Assembly: GCA_024280015.1 (NCBI GenBank)
Contig: JAJRQY010000002.1
Location: forward strand, 1-44,992
Reading direction: 5' to 3'
DNA: 44,992 bases
From: Actinomycetes bacterium
GTDB lineage: Bacteria; Actinomycetota; Acidimicrobiia; Acidimicrobiales; SZUA-35
The translations under genes were made by a program, and so were the position numbers. Position 1 is the stretch's first letter; every line of letters starts with the position of its first letter. The notes below the pieces were generated by a model that was not told where the DNA came from, ran no database searches, and saw only the letters and a program-made list of their open reading frames with translations. Of this stretch, positions 7,738-15,009 are shown piece after piece.

Positions 7738-7800
7738 ACCTTGTTGGGTGGGGTGCCGTTGGGACGGCCTGATGGACCTGGGACTTCCGCTGGACGCCCG
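7640..7800 (-). pseudogene. C-terminal remnant of a second tyrosine integrase
   Basis: Read on the minus strand, the region encodes ASTYV with the nucleophilic tyrosine, then, one frame over, GALSGDEVVSNTMIDRVLGKG. The intact-frame integrase at 4552 ends STYVGALTGDEVASNTMIDRVLGDG. An extra T between the two parts breaks the frame and the stop codon has been lost. The rest of the gene is absent or unrecognisable before 7800. It marks the end of an older, related element that used a similar integrase and was largely deleted. Confidence 0.7.
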
Positions 7801-7802
7801 TG

Positions 7803-8066
7803 TCAAGACCGGTAGAACAAGTGGCTCTCAACGTCTTCTCGGTCACTATCCCTGGAATACTCACACCGATCAATAAATTCCAGTAAGACCTCCCCCGGCT
7901 CACCGCTGATGTCGAGCAGAAATGCTGCGGGTGCCGACCAACCAGACGGGACACCCCACTGCCATTCCACGAGACTGCCGTTGTGATAAAAACGGGTTGA
8001 GAGATCGCATCGACCATCGTCGGAAGTCCGAGTTCTGCGGTTGCTCGAGAGTCCGAAGTCGAACAC
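7803..8066 (-). CDS. Small protein of unknown function
   Basis: A frame of 87 codons begins at GTG 8066, preceded by GGAGGG at good spacing, and reads VFDFGLSSNRRTRTSDDG, then RFYHNGSLVEWQWGVPSGW. It ends with an acidic, aromatic tail. Codon use and composition look like real coding sequence, with no frameshift or low-complexity bias. I do not recognise a family. No signal peptide or membrane segment is present. It sits among decayed genes and is divergent from the truncated GyrI-like gene, so it may itself be a remnant. Confidence 0.4.
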   Translation of the reverse strand: MFDFGLSSNRRTRTSDDGRCDLSTRFYHNGSLVEWQWGVPSGWSAPAAFLLDISGEPGEVLLEFIDRCEYSRDSDREDVESHLFYRS

Positions 8067-8069
8067 CTC

Positions 8070-8393
8070 GTGCCCTCCGTTGGCTATGGCCTCCTCAGCC
8101 AACAACACCCCGACAGCGAGCAACTCTTGTATCGAGCAGCGTGGCAAGTAAGCAAAGTCGACACAATCCCGACGGGAATGGTCAGGATCGATCTACCGCC
8201 AACCACCTACGCCATCTTCACTCACCGGGGTTGGGTCGACCAACTGGACCACACGGTCAACTACGCCTATTCGACCTGGCTCACCCAATCGGGACGACGT
8301 CACGCCAGCGGGCCAGACCTCGAAATCTTCGGTCCGGGCTATGACCCACAGAGTTCCGAGTCCATCGTGGAGTACGCCATCCCGATGTCCTAA
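8070..8393 (+). pseudogene. GyrI-like/AraC effector-binding domain, N-terminally truncated
   Basis: The 107 codons match the second half of the GyrI-like small-molecule-binding domain. IPTGMVRIDLPPTTYAIF is the central strand, followed by THRGWVDQLDHTVNYAYSTW (the family pattern THRG....l..ty.yiy..WL), and then GPDLEIFGPGYDP and a final VEYAIPM strand. Complete domains are about 150-160 residues, and the first ~50 are missing here. The upstream part is replaced by the divergent small gene. These domains bind drugs or act in AraC regulators. Without its first half the fold would be incomplete, so I call it a remnant, though a GTG start at 8070 exists. Confidence 0.6.
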
Positions 8394-8465
8394 CTGCCAG
8401 TCCCAGCCGGCAATCGACACTATCATCGGGCCATCCCGAGAGGAGCCAAGCCAGGTGAGCTGTCC

Positions 8466-9497
8466 TTGAACACGCGAGTCATTGGTCCGCGCTACTTCGC
8501 CTTTGCCTTCCTCATCGCCGCGACCGGCTGCAGCCAGATCGGCGACTCTTCCTCAACCGCCCAAACAGGGTTCGAGCTGTCCGACAGCGGACAGTTCCAG
8601 TCCGGCTTCACCACCAGGTCCGGTGACATCCTTTTTGCTGATGACTTCGATGACCTCGGGCCGCCCTATCGGCCAGAAGACGAGCAAAACGGTCCTTTCG
8701 TGCCACGAGACCTCTTTCCCGAAGACGGCAGCCGCTGGACCCAGATTCAGAACACCCACCCGGGCACCAACGTTCTCGCCTATCAACAAGACGTAGGCGT
8801 GGTCCGTTTCTTTGCCTCTGGGCAAGATGACGGGGTCGCTTCGAAAATGGATCTTAGCCGAGAGCTCGGCTTTGAATTCGGCCCCGGCGACGTGGCCTAC
8901 ATTGGTGCCGACCTGTATGTCGCTGACTCCGGCACCAACTTCGCCAACAACACCCTGATCGACCTCGAAGACACCGACGACCTGATCATCGACGGTGAAC
9001 TCCAAGGCGCTGGCCTTCGCTTGCGAACCAATGATGACGGCAAGCTGGTCCTCGACCGTGGCGAGATTCTCGGAGTCGACGGCGACGAAGACCCCCACTT
9101 CCGTCTCGGCTCAATGAAATCCAACTTCACGCTTCCGACCAATGCGTGGGTACGAATAGAACTGATCATTCGCCTCGGGATCGGGGTCCGGCAATCGACG
9201 ACTCAACCAATCGACATGAGTTTCGATGGATCTTCTACGGCGGCATGGTGTGAGATCTGGGTGACAAATCCGGGAGAAGGCCAACCCACCCTGGTCATGC
9301 GCCAGATGGGAACCACCTTCCTTGACCGTGCTCTTGGCCTGGCTCTCATCAAGACTCAGGCGCCAGACATGCAGGTTGAGTGGCCCGACATGGTGGACTA
9401 CAACTCGATCCAGATCGGGCTTACCAACAATCGTTCAGGGTCCGACCAGCAGATGGCCATCGACCGGGTTCAGGTAGCGCGTTTGGAGGAGACATGA
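8466..9497 (+). CDS. Secreted lipoprotein with predicted jelly-roll domain
   Basis: The 343-residue protein opens with a basic N-terminus, a hydrophobic stretch FAFAFLIAATGC, and Cys22 as the lipid-anchored residue (lipobox AATGC). The mature part starts with a Ser/Thr/Gln-rich linker, then ILFADDFDDLGPPY. That opening, the many alternating strands and the ending QIGLTNNRSG-MAIDRVQVARLE resemble concanavalin A-like domains of polysaccharide lyases and glucanases. No catalytic pattern is certain. The start is TTG at 8466 with AGGTGA upstream; an in-frame stop excludes an earlier GTG. The ATGA overlap with the next small membrane gene shows an operon. A role in binding or cutting glycans at the cell surface is possible but unproven. 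Confidence 0.65.
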   Translation: MNTRVIGPRYFAFAFLIAATGCSQIGDSSSTAQTGFELSDSGQFQSGFTTRSGDILFADDFDDLGPPYRPEDEQNGPFVPRDLFPEDGSRWTQIQNTHPGTNVLAYQQDVGVVRFFASGQDDGVASKMDLSRELGFEFGPGDVAYIGADLYVADSGTNFANNTLIDLEDTDDLIIDGELQGAGLRLRTNDDGKLVLDRGEILGVDGDEDPHFRLGSMKSNFTLPTNAWVRIELIIRLGIGVRQSTTQPIDMSFDGSSTAAWCEIWVTNPGEGQPTLVMRQMGTTFLDRALGLALIKTQAPDMQVEWPDMVDYNSIQIGLTNNRSGSDQQMAIDRVQVARLEET

Positions 9498-9712
9498 GCC
9501 TCATCGCGGGAGTTCTGCATCAGATCGAACGCTTGGCCATCAATGTCTTCATGGCCGTCCTCGTCTCCCTGCTCTTCATCCTGATCGGCCAACCAGGAGT
9601 CGACTGGCTATCGGTTTCTCCTCTAGCCACAACCCTGAACAAGGTTGGCATTGTTGTACCCCTTCGAGCCTTTTTCCGGGCCCGGCTCCGGCCCAACGAT
9701 CCATTGGCCTAG
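9494..9712 (+). CDS. Small membrane protein
   Basis: A 72-residue protein begins at ATG 9494, overlapping the lipoprotein stop as ATGA, with GGAGG just upstream. It has one hydrophobic segment (INVFMAVLVSLLFILIG) and a basic C-terminus with many arginines (RAFFRARLRP), so the C-terminus is likely cytoplasmic. I do not recognise a family. The overlap suggests that it is made in step with the lipoprotein and may anchor or assist it. Confidence 0.6.
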   Translation: MSLIAGVLHQIERLAINVFMAVLVSLLFILIGQPGVDWLSVSPLATTLNKVGIVVPLRAFFRARLRPNDPLA

Positions 9713-9832
9713 GTGCCACGCCAATGAACAACTCACAAGCCGTTTGTGCGGGACAACAAGACTTGGCTAGCCTGCCGTCGAACGGACAGCGTGCGACGTC
9801 CGTCACACCAACTGTCTAGGAGCCCGCTCACG

Positions 9833-10588
9833 ATGAGTCCCGGAACTGCCGCCCTCTCCTTCAACGATGTCGGAATGATCTTTCCCGACGGCACCGAAGC
9901 CCTCCGTGGAGTCACCTTCGATGTCGCCCGGGGCGAGTTCGTTACCGTTGTCGGCCCATCGGGTTGCGGCAAATCAACCCTTTTGAAGATCGCTTCAAAT
10001 CTCATTGCCAATACCTCTGGAGATGTCGAGGTTGACCGCGACAGTCTTGGCTACACCTTCCAAGACGCCACCCTTCTCCCCTGGCGCACCGTCAAGAAAA
10101 ACGTCGAGCTGCTCCTGGAACTCCACGGAGTATCCAAGGCCGAACGGACAACACGAGCACAAGAAGAGATTGACCTTGTTGGGCTAGCCGGTTTTGAAAA
10201 CCACTACCCCAAGCGCCTCTCTGGCGGAATGAAAATGCGCGTCTCGCTGGCACGCTCGCTTGCCCTGAAGCCGAAAGTGTTCATGTTCGATGAACCATTC
10301 GGCGCCCTCGATGAAATCACGCGAGAACGGCTCAACACCGAACTCCTTGATCTCTTCACCGCCGAAGGATTCGCTGGCCTCTTCATCACCCACTCCATCC
10401 AAGAAGCAGTCTTCATGTCGACCAGGGTGCTGGTAATGTCCGCCCGACCAGGCCGCATCGTCTCCGAGTTCGATATTCCATTCGAATACCCAAGAAAAGA
10501 CGAATTGCGCTATACCGCCGAGTTCGCCGAACTAGCCGGGCAGATTTCAGAAGAACTCCGGGCCCATAGCGAATCGGTTCCACTATGA
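9833..10588 (+). CDS. ABC transporter ATPase, NitT/TauT (SsuB/TauB) type
   Basis: This 251-residue ATPase has all required motifs: Walker A GPSGCGKST, Q-loop YTFQDATLLPWRTV, signature LSGGMKMRVSLARSL, Walker B VFMFDEPFGALDEITR, and switch histidine in LFITHSIQEA. LLPWRTVxxNV and the DEPFGALDxxTR form are typical of nitrate/sulfonate/taurine/pyrimidine-type importers. A longer frame exists upstream, but the ATG at 9833 has TAGGAG nine bases before it. Its stop overlaps the permease start as ATGA. It energises import through the two permeases encoded downstream and binds them on the cytoplasmic face. The signature reads LSGGM rather than LSGGQ, as is common in this subfamily. Confidence 0.93.
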   Translation: MSPGTAALSFNDVGMIFPDGTEALRGVTFDVARGEFVTVVGPSGCGKSTLLKIASNLIANTSGDVEVDRDSLGYTFQDATLLPWRTVKKNVELLLELHGVSKAERTTRAQEEIDLVGLAGFENHYPKRLSGGMKMRVSLARSLALKPKVFMFDEPFGALDEITRERLNTELLDLFTAEGFAGLFITHSIQEAVFMSTRVLVMSARPGRIVSEFDIPFEYPRKDELRYTAEFAELAGQISEELRAHSESVPL

Positions 10589-11409
10589 GCACAGTCGTTT
10601 CGACCGGCTCCTCGCCATGGCGGCGGGCCCTCTACGCCACCTACCCGCCCCTGCTTGTCGCGGTCGGAGTAGTCGGTCTGTGGTACGCCATCTCCGAATT
10701 CGCCCTAACCGAAGGGCAAAGCTTCCTCCTCCCCCCTCCACATGAAGTCATTGCCTCCGGCTTCTTTGACTCCGGCCACCTGGCTGAACTCATGGAAGGA
10801 CTGCTTGCCACCACCATCGTGACCGTGATTGGGCTGGCGATATCGGCCACCATCGGAATGACGGTTGCCATCCTGATGGCCCAGTTTCGCTGGGTCGAAT
10901 CGACAGTCTTTCCCTACGCCATCATCGTGCAAGCAACCCCGATCATCGCCATCGTCCCCCTCATCGGCGTTTGGATGGGGTTCAGCTTCAGTGCACGAGT
11001 ACTGGTTGTCGTCATCATCTCCATCTTCCCCATCATCACCAACACACTCTTTGGGCTGAAGTCCGTTGAGCAAAACCAATCCAACCTTTTCGACCTCCAC
11101 AATGCCGGCGGCCTAACCAAGCTTCGAAAGCTCACCCTTCCCGCCGCCACTCCGGCGATCTTTACCGGATTTCGTATCGCTGCCGGACTGGGCGTAGTCG
11201 GTGCAATTGTCGGTGAGTTCTTCTTCAAGGGTGGCGAAGAGAAGGGCATTGGCCGACTCATTAGCCGCTACCAGAACCTGCTTCAGACCAAGCTCTTGAT
11301 CGCCGCCATCATCATTTCTTCGATTCTCGGTGTTGTCCTCTTCCTTGGGGTTGGAGCACTGGGCAATCGATTCACCGCCGCCTGGCAAGATGAAGACCGC
11401 CGAACCTAG
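10585..11409 (+). CDS. ABC transporter permease 1, NitT/TauT type
   Basis: The 274-residue protein has about six membrane segments, and the ATPase-docking EAA loop is recognisable (NLFDLHNAGGLTKLRKLTLP followed by AATPAIFTGFRIAAG). LLPPPHEV at the N-terminus and the VQATPIIAIVPLIGVWMGF segment are standard for BPD_transp_1 permeases of the SsuC/TauC group. Its start overlaps the ATPase stop by four bases. It is clearly paralogous to the permease at 12861. The two may form a heterodimeric channel served by one ATPase. Confidence 0.92.
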   Translation: MSTVVSTGSSPWRRALYATYPPLLVAVGVVGLWYAISEFALTEGQSFLLPPPHEVIASGFFDSGHLAELMEGLLATTIVTVIGLAISATIGMTVAILMAQFRWVESTVFPYAIIVQATPIIAIVPLIGVWMGFSFSARVLVVVIISIFPIITNTLFGLKSVEQNQSNLFDLHNAGGLTKLRKLTLPAATPAIFTGFRIAAGLGVVGAIVGEFFFKGGEEKGIGRLISRYQNLLQTKLLIAAIIISSILGVVLFLGVGALGNRFTAAWQDEDRRT

Positions 11410-11463
11410 GCGATCAGAATCTGCCCAAATCGGCGGCCGCGACGGCGGTCTATTACTTCAGAC

Positions 11464-11491
11464 TTGTACCTAAGATTGTCAGTAGTACTAA
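11464..11491 (+). promoter_or_regulatory. Possible promoter of the binding-protein gene
   Basis: The 172-base gap between permease 1 and the binding-protein gene contains TTGTAC (11464-11469) and TACTAA (11486-11491) spaced by 16 bases, within the most AT-rich stretch nearby. This fits a sigma-70-like promoter and would give the binding protein its own transcript. Another -10-like TAAAAT lies at 11494. The call rests on pattern alone. Confidence 0.35.
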
Positions 11492-11581
11492 ACTAAAATT
11501 ATTCGGAATCAAATCGTCTTTGGAATCCAGTTGCCGCAAGCATCCTGGGTTCTGAGACACAAACAGGGGAGAGATATTTCG

Positions 11582-12784
11582 ATGAGCAGAACAAGATTGA
11601 TGAGAATGCTGGCAGTCGGCTTGGCCATGGGCTTGCTAGCAGCAGCCTGTGGCGGATCAAGTGACGGCGCCTCCAGCGACACAACGGTCGCCGACAGTGG
11701 GGACGGCGGAGAGAGTGGGGACGGCGGCGAAAGTGGGGACGGCGGCGAGACTGCAGCCGGATCACTGGTTGGAATCTGCCCAGACCCTCTGATCGTACAA
11801 ACCGACTGGTTCCCAGAGCCTGAGCACGGCTACACCTACAACCTGATTGGTCCCGACGGAACCCTTGACGCCGAGAACGGCATCTACTCCGGACCACTGC
11901 TGGACACCGGAATAACTCTGGAAATCCGAGCTGGCGGACCATACATTGGCTTCTCGCCACCATCAGCCCAGTTCTACTCCGATGACAGCATCTTCATGGC
12001 CTACGTCGATACCGCAACCGCGATGGCAACCTCGGAGACCCTTCCGGTCACCGCAGTGTTCGCACCATTCGAAGTTGGACCCCAGATCCTGATGTGGAAC
12101 CCCGATGTCTACAGCTTCGAAACCTTCCAAGACATTGGTGACTCCGACGCACCGGTGCTCTACTTCGAAGGTGGGGCATACATGACCTACCTGCTCGGCC
12201 AAGGGTTCCTCAAGGAATCTCAGATCGATGCTTCTTATGACGGCTCACCATCTCGGTTCTTGACCGAAGACGTTGTCCAGCAGGGCTTTGCCAGCAATGA
12301 GCCTTGGAAGTATGAGAACCTGATTGACGGTTGGATGAAGCCGGTTGACTTCATGCTCATCCATGACTCTGGCTTCGAAATCTATGAGGGCACACTCTCA
12401 GTTAAGCCCGAATCTGTCACCGAAGATGCCGCATGCCTCGAAGCAGTCGTCCCGTTGTTCCAGCAGTCACAGGTTGACTACATGAATGACCCCGAGGCAA
12501 TGAACATCCGGATTGATCAGATCATCGCCGATCTGGAAAGCTTCTGGACATCAACGCCTGAAGGTGCCGCCGCCGGAACCCAGTCGATGAAGGACCTTGG
12601 TCTCGTCAGTGACGGGCCAGACTCAACCGTTGGCAATATGGATCAGGCTCGCATCCAGGCTCTGATCGATGTGCAACTCCCACTCCTCGCCGACCTTGGC
12701 GTCGAGACATTCCGTGAGGGCCTCAAGGCTGAGGACATCTCTACCAACCAGTTCATTGATATGAGTATTGGACTCGGTTACTAA
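11582..12784 (+). CDS. ABC transporter substrate-binding lipoprotein (NMT1/THI5-like)
   Basis: The 400-residue lipoprotein starts MSRTRLMRMLAVGLAMGLLAAAC, with the lipobox LAAAC, then a Ser/Gly/Asp/Glu-rich linker containing three 6-residue repeats. The mature part begins PLIVQTDWFPEPEHG, a pattern like the W.P.p.H of NMT1/THI5-like pyrimidine- and riboflavin-type receptors, and continues YMTYLLGQGFLKESQ and GFASNEPWKYENL, as in NitT/TauT receptors. AGGGGAGAG precedes the ATG at 11582. It captures the ligand outside the membrane and delivers it to the permeases. The ligand cannot be fixed; a vitamin precursor is one option. A hairpin terminator follows directly. Confidence 0.85.
   Translation: MSRTRLMRMLAVGLAMGLLAAACGGSSDGASSDTTVADSGDGGESGDGGESGDGGETAAGSLVGICPDPLIVQTDWFPEPEHGYTYNLIGPDGTLDAENGIYSGPLLDTGITLEIRAGGPYIGFSPPSAQFYSDDSIFMAYVDTATAMATSETLPVTAVFAPFEVGPQILMWNPDVYSFETFQDIGDSDAPVLYFEGGAYMTYLLGQGFLKESQIDASYDGSPSRFLTEDVVQQGFASNEPWKYENLIDGWMKPVDFMLIHDSGFEIYEGTLSVKPESVTEDAACLEAVVPLFQQSQVDYMNDPEAMNIRIDQIIADLESFWTSTPEGAAAGTQSMKDLGLVSDGPDSTVGNMDQARIQALIDVQLPLLADLGVETFREGLKAEDISTNQFIDMSIGLGY
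11696..11749 (+). repeat. Three tandem 18-bp repeats in the lipoprotein linker
   Basis: Three near-identical 18-base units (AGTGGGGACGGCGGMGAR) encode SGDGGE three times. They lie in the flexible spacer between the lipid anchor and the folded domain. Repeats of this sort expand and contract by slippage and would tune the spacer length. Confidence 0.9.
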
Positions 12785-12796
12785 CCACGACACGAG

Positions 12797-12842
12797 ATGG
12801 GTGGTCTCCTCGCTGAGGAGACCACCCATTTCTCTTTCTCTT
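12797..12842 (+). terminator. Strong hairpin terminator inside the ABC operon
   Basis: A perfect 15-bp stem (12797-12811 with 12815-12829) with a 3-base loop begins 13 bases after the binding-protein stop and is followed by a T-rich run TTTCTCTTTCTC. It should stop most transcripts after the binding-protein gene and let a fraction reach permease 2, giving more receptor than channel. The stem could also protect the upstream mRNA from 3' exonucleases. Confidence 0.85.
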
Positions 12843-12860
12843 CCACCAATTGGAACAACA

Positions 12861-13715
12861 ATGACCCAAGCAGGAACCGGCATTCAGAAATCGACGGACA
12901 CGTCGTTGTCATTGGCCGCCCCATCCCGGCTCACCGTCCTGCGAACCAGATTTCTCCCACCAGTTCTCTTTGCCTCAACCCTTATTGGGATCTGGTACCT
13001 GCTCACCCAGATCATCCCGGACAAGAAGAAGATCCTCTTGCCCGCGCCTCACGAAGTGATCCAAGAGACAGTCTTTGACGCTGACGTACGCGCCGAACTC
13101 CTCAGTGGCCTGTTCACCACAGCCAAGGTTGCGCTCGTTGGCTTGGCCATCTCCATCATCCTCGGTGTTGCCGCAGCAATCATCATGAATCTGGGGCACG
13201 GGATCGAACGAGCATTCTTCCCCTGGGCCGTCGTCCTGCAAACCTTGCCAACACTGGCCCTTGTCCCCCTGATCGGCGTGTGGTTCGGCTTCGGCTTCCA
13301 GAGCCGACTCATCGTGGTTGTCATGATCTCGATCTTCCCCATCATCACCAACTCACTCTTCGGGCTCCAGTCCTCAGACCCATCCCACCACAACCTGTTC
13401 AAGCTCGAAGGTGCCTCCCGGGCCAAGATCTTGTTCAAACTCGAATTGCCGGCCGCAGTACCGTCCATGTTCACCGGCTTTCGAATCGCCGCCGGACTAT
13501 CAGTCATCGGCGCAATCGTCGCCGAATTCTTCTTCGGCCGCGGCGAGAAGGGACTCGGCAACCTGGTGAGCAAGTACCGAGGCTTGTCGGCCATGTCCGA
13601 GATGTACTTCACGGTGCTGCTGTCATCATTCTTCGGTGTCGTCGTGTTCTGGGGATTTAGCTATCTCTCCAAGGCACTAATTAGCTCGTGGCACGAGTCC
13701 GAAGAAAACCGCTAG
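12861..13715 (+). CDS. ABC transporter permease 2, NitT/TauT type
   Basis: The 284-residue permease has an N-terminal tail and six or so membrane segments. Blocks such as PLIGVWFGFGFQSRL, ISIFPIITNSLFGLQS and FTGFRIAAGLSVIGAIVAEFFF match permease 1 nearly residue for residue, showing a duplication. The EAA loop is NLFKLEGASRAKILFKLELP. The ATG at 12861 is preceded by GGAACAACA, a weak ribosome site. It lies after the hairpin terminator, so its level is likely lower than that of the receptor. Together with permease 1 it probably forms a mixed channel. Confidence 0.92.
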   Translation: MTQAGTGIQKSTDTSLSLAAPSRLTVLRTRFLPPVLFASTLIGIWYLLTQIIPDKKKILLPAPHEVIQETVFDADVRAELLSGLFTTAKVALVGLAISIILGVAAAIIMNLGHGIERAFFPWAVVLQTLPTLALVPLIGVWFGFGFQSRLIVVVMISIFPIITNSLFGLQSSDPSHHNLFKLEGASRAKILFKLELPAAVPSMFTGFRIAAGLSVIGAIVAEFFFGRGEKGLGNLVSKYRGLSAMSEMYFTVLLSSFFGVVVFWGFSYLSKALISSWHESEENR

Positions 13716-13731
13716 CACCCACAAGGTCGCA

Positions 13732-14934
13732 CTAGCTGGGGAGACCGAGCAGCCTGGCGATGATGTTCTTCTGAATACCAGACGATCCGCCGTAGATCAC
13801 TCCCCCGACCGTGTCGCGCAAGCCTCGCTCGACCCCATGCTCGCTCACATACCCTCGGGCTCCGTGGACTCGGATGGAGGACATTGCGCCAGCTAGAGCC
13901 GCCTCACTCGCCGACAACTTGGCCAAGGCCGCCGCCATCATTGATGGCTCGCCCCGCTGTTGCAAGGCGGCTGCCTTGTACAGCATCAGCCTGGCGGTTT
14001 CGTGAGCGAACTTCATGTCGGCAATCTCGTGGGACACACTCTGGAACGTGCCAATGGGTTGCCCAAACTGAACACGGTCATTGGCGTACTGGATGGTCTG
14101 GGCGATATGGCGTTCAAGCTGGCCGACCGAGCCGGCCAACAGGAATGCCCGCTCGGACTCCATCGCACTGGAGAAGATGGCTGCTCCAGATCCTTCTCCC
14201 CCGATCCGAGCGCTCTGCGGAACCTCACAGTTCTCAAACGTCACATCAGCAAAGGGCGTTGTCCGCAACCCCATCTTCGGCCGGTTCGGGCCAACGCTGA
14301 TACCCGGGGTGTTGATGTCAACCAGAAAACCAGTAATCCCCCAGCGCCCAACCTCAGGGTTGGTTGTCGTGAACACCACAATCACATCGCAGACCGGAGC
14401 CAGGGTGACGAAAGCCTTCGTCCCGTTCAACACATAGCCGCCATCAACCTTCGTCGCCTCAGTCTTGATGGAGAAGGCATCTGATCCCGCCTCGTGTTCG
14501 GTAATGGCAAAGGCTCCAATCGCCGCACCCGAAGCCAAGGCCGGCAGCCAGCGCCCCTTCTGCTCACCCGTTCCGAACTTCTCCAATGTGGCCTGCATGG
14601 TCCAGATCTGGGCACTGAGCCCAAAAACCAGGCCAGCATCTTCACAACCAACACCCAGCCCCTCAAAACGAAGCATTGCCGTGATCAGATCCAATTCACG
14701 ACCGCCAAAATCGGCCGAAATAACTGATCCTTGGATCCCTTGCTCCGCGCACCGGTTCCAGCCCTCGCGCCAGAACTCACACCCCTCATCACGTTCCAAA
14801 AGAGCAGGATCGGACAAGTTCTGGCGCGCCCACAGCGCAACCGCCTCTTTCTCCGGATGCTGGGCGTTCAGGATCGCTTCGAGTGCGATCGCTTCACTGG
14901 ATTCACTGGCTGCCGCCTCGTTGGTGTCTGGCAA
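13732..14934 (-). CDS. Acyl-CoA dehydrogenase-like flavoenzyme, probable prolyl-carrier oxidase
   Basis: The 400-residue protein has a full acyl-CoA dehydrogenase fold: FAITEHEAGSD and GTKAFVT in the middle domain, DRVQFGQPIG for FAD binding, and IYGGSSGIQKNIIARLLGL at the end. The C-terminal base Glu of MCAD-type enzymes (YEGT) is Gly382, but Glu261 in SERAFLLAG sits where isovaleryl-CoA dehydrogenase and the prolyl-carrier oxidases PltE/RedW keep their base. It is transcribed away from a proline-type adenylation enzyme and a free carrier protein 75 bases off. Known systems of this make-up oxidise prolyl-carrier to pyrrole-2-carboxyl- or pyrroline-carboxyl-carrier. The start is TTG at 14934 with GGAAGG seven bases before it. 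Ordinary fatty acid oxidation is less likely given these neighbours. Confidence 0.75.
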   Translation of the reverse strand: MPDTNEAAASESSEAIALEAILNAQHPEKEAVALWARQNLSDPALLERDEGCEFWREGWNRCAEQGIQGSVISADFGGRELDLITAMLRFEGLGVGCEDAGLVFGLSAQIWTMQATLEKFGTGEQKGRWLPALASGAAIGAFAITEHEAGSDAFSIKTEATKVDGGYVLNGTKAFVTLAPVCDVIVVFTTTNPEVGRWGITGFLVDINTPGISVGPNRPKMGLRTTPFADVTFENCEVPQSARIGGEGSGAAIFSSAMESERAFLLAGSVGQLERHIAQTIQYANDRVQFGQPIGTFQSVSHEIADMKFAHETARLMLYKAAALQQRGEPSMMAAALAKLSASEAALAGAMSSIRVHGARGYVSEHGVERGLRDTVGGVIYGGSSGIQKNIIARLLGLPS

Positions 14935-15009
14935 GAGATAACCTTCCGTTTCGCTGCGGGACGTTCCGATGCAGAGGGCTCGAGACGTTGCTGTGGCTAA
15001 GGATGGGCT
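14935..15009. promoter_or_regulatory. Short divergent promoter region of the peptide cluster
   Basis: Only 75 bases separate the dehydrogenase and adenylation genes, which start in opposite directions, both at TTG codons with good ribosome sites. The promoters of both units must lie here or within the coding ends. Two copies of GACGTT (14960-14965 and 14984-14989), 24 bases apart, may be operator halves. No clear -10 box is visible. Confidence 0.4.

Noticed and set aside
13732-14934. Plain fatty-acid acyl-CoA dehydrogenase
   Set aside because: Not excluded, but no other beta-oxidation gene is near and the divergent partners are a proline-type ligase and a carrier protein.
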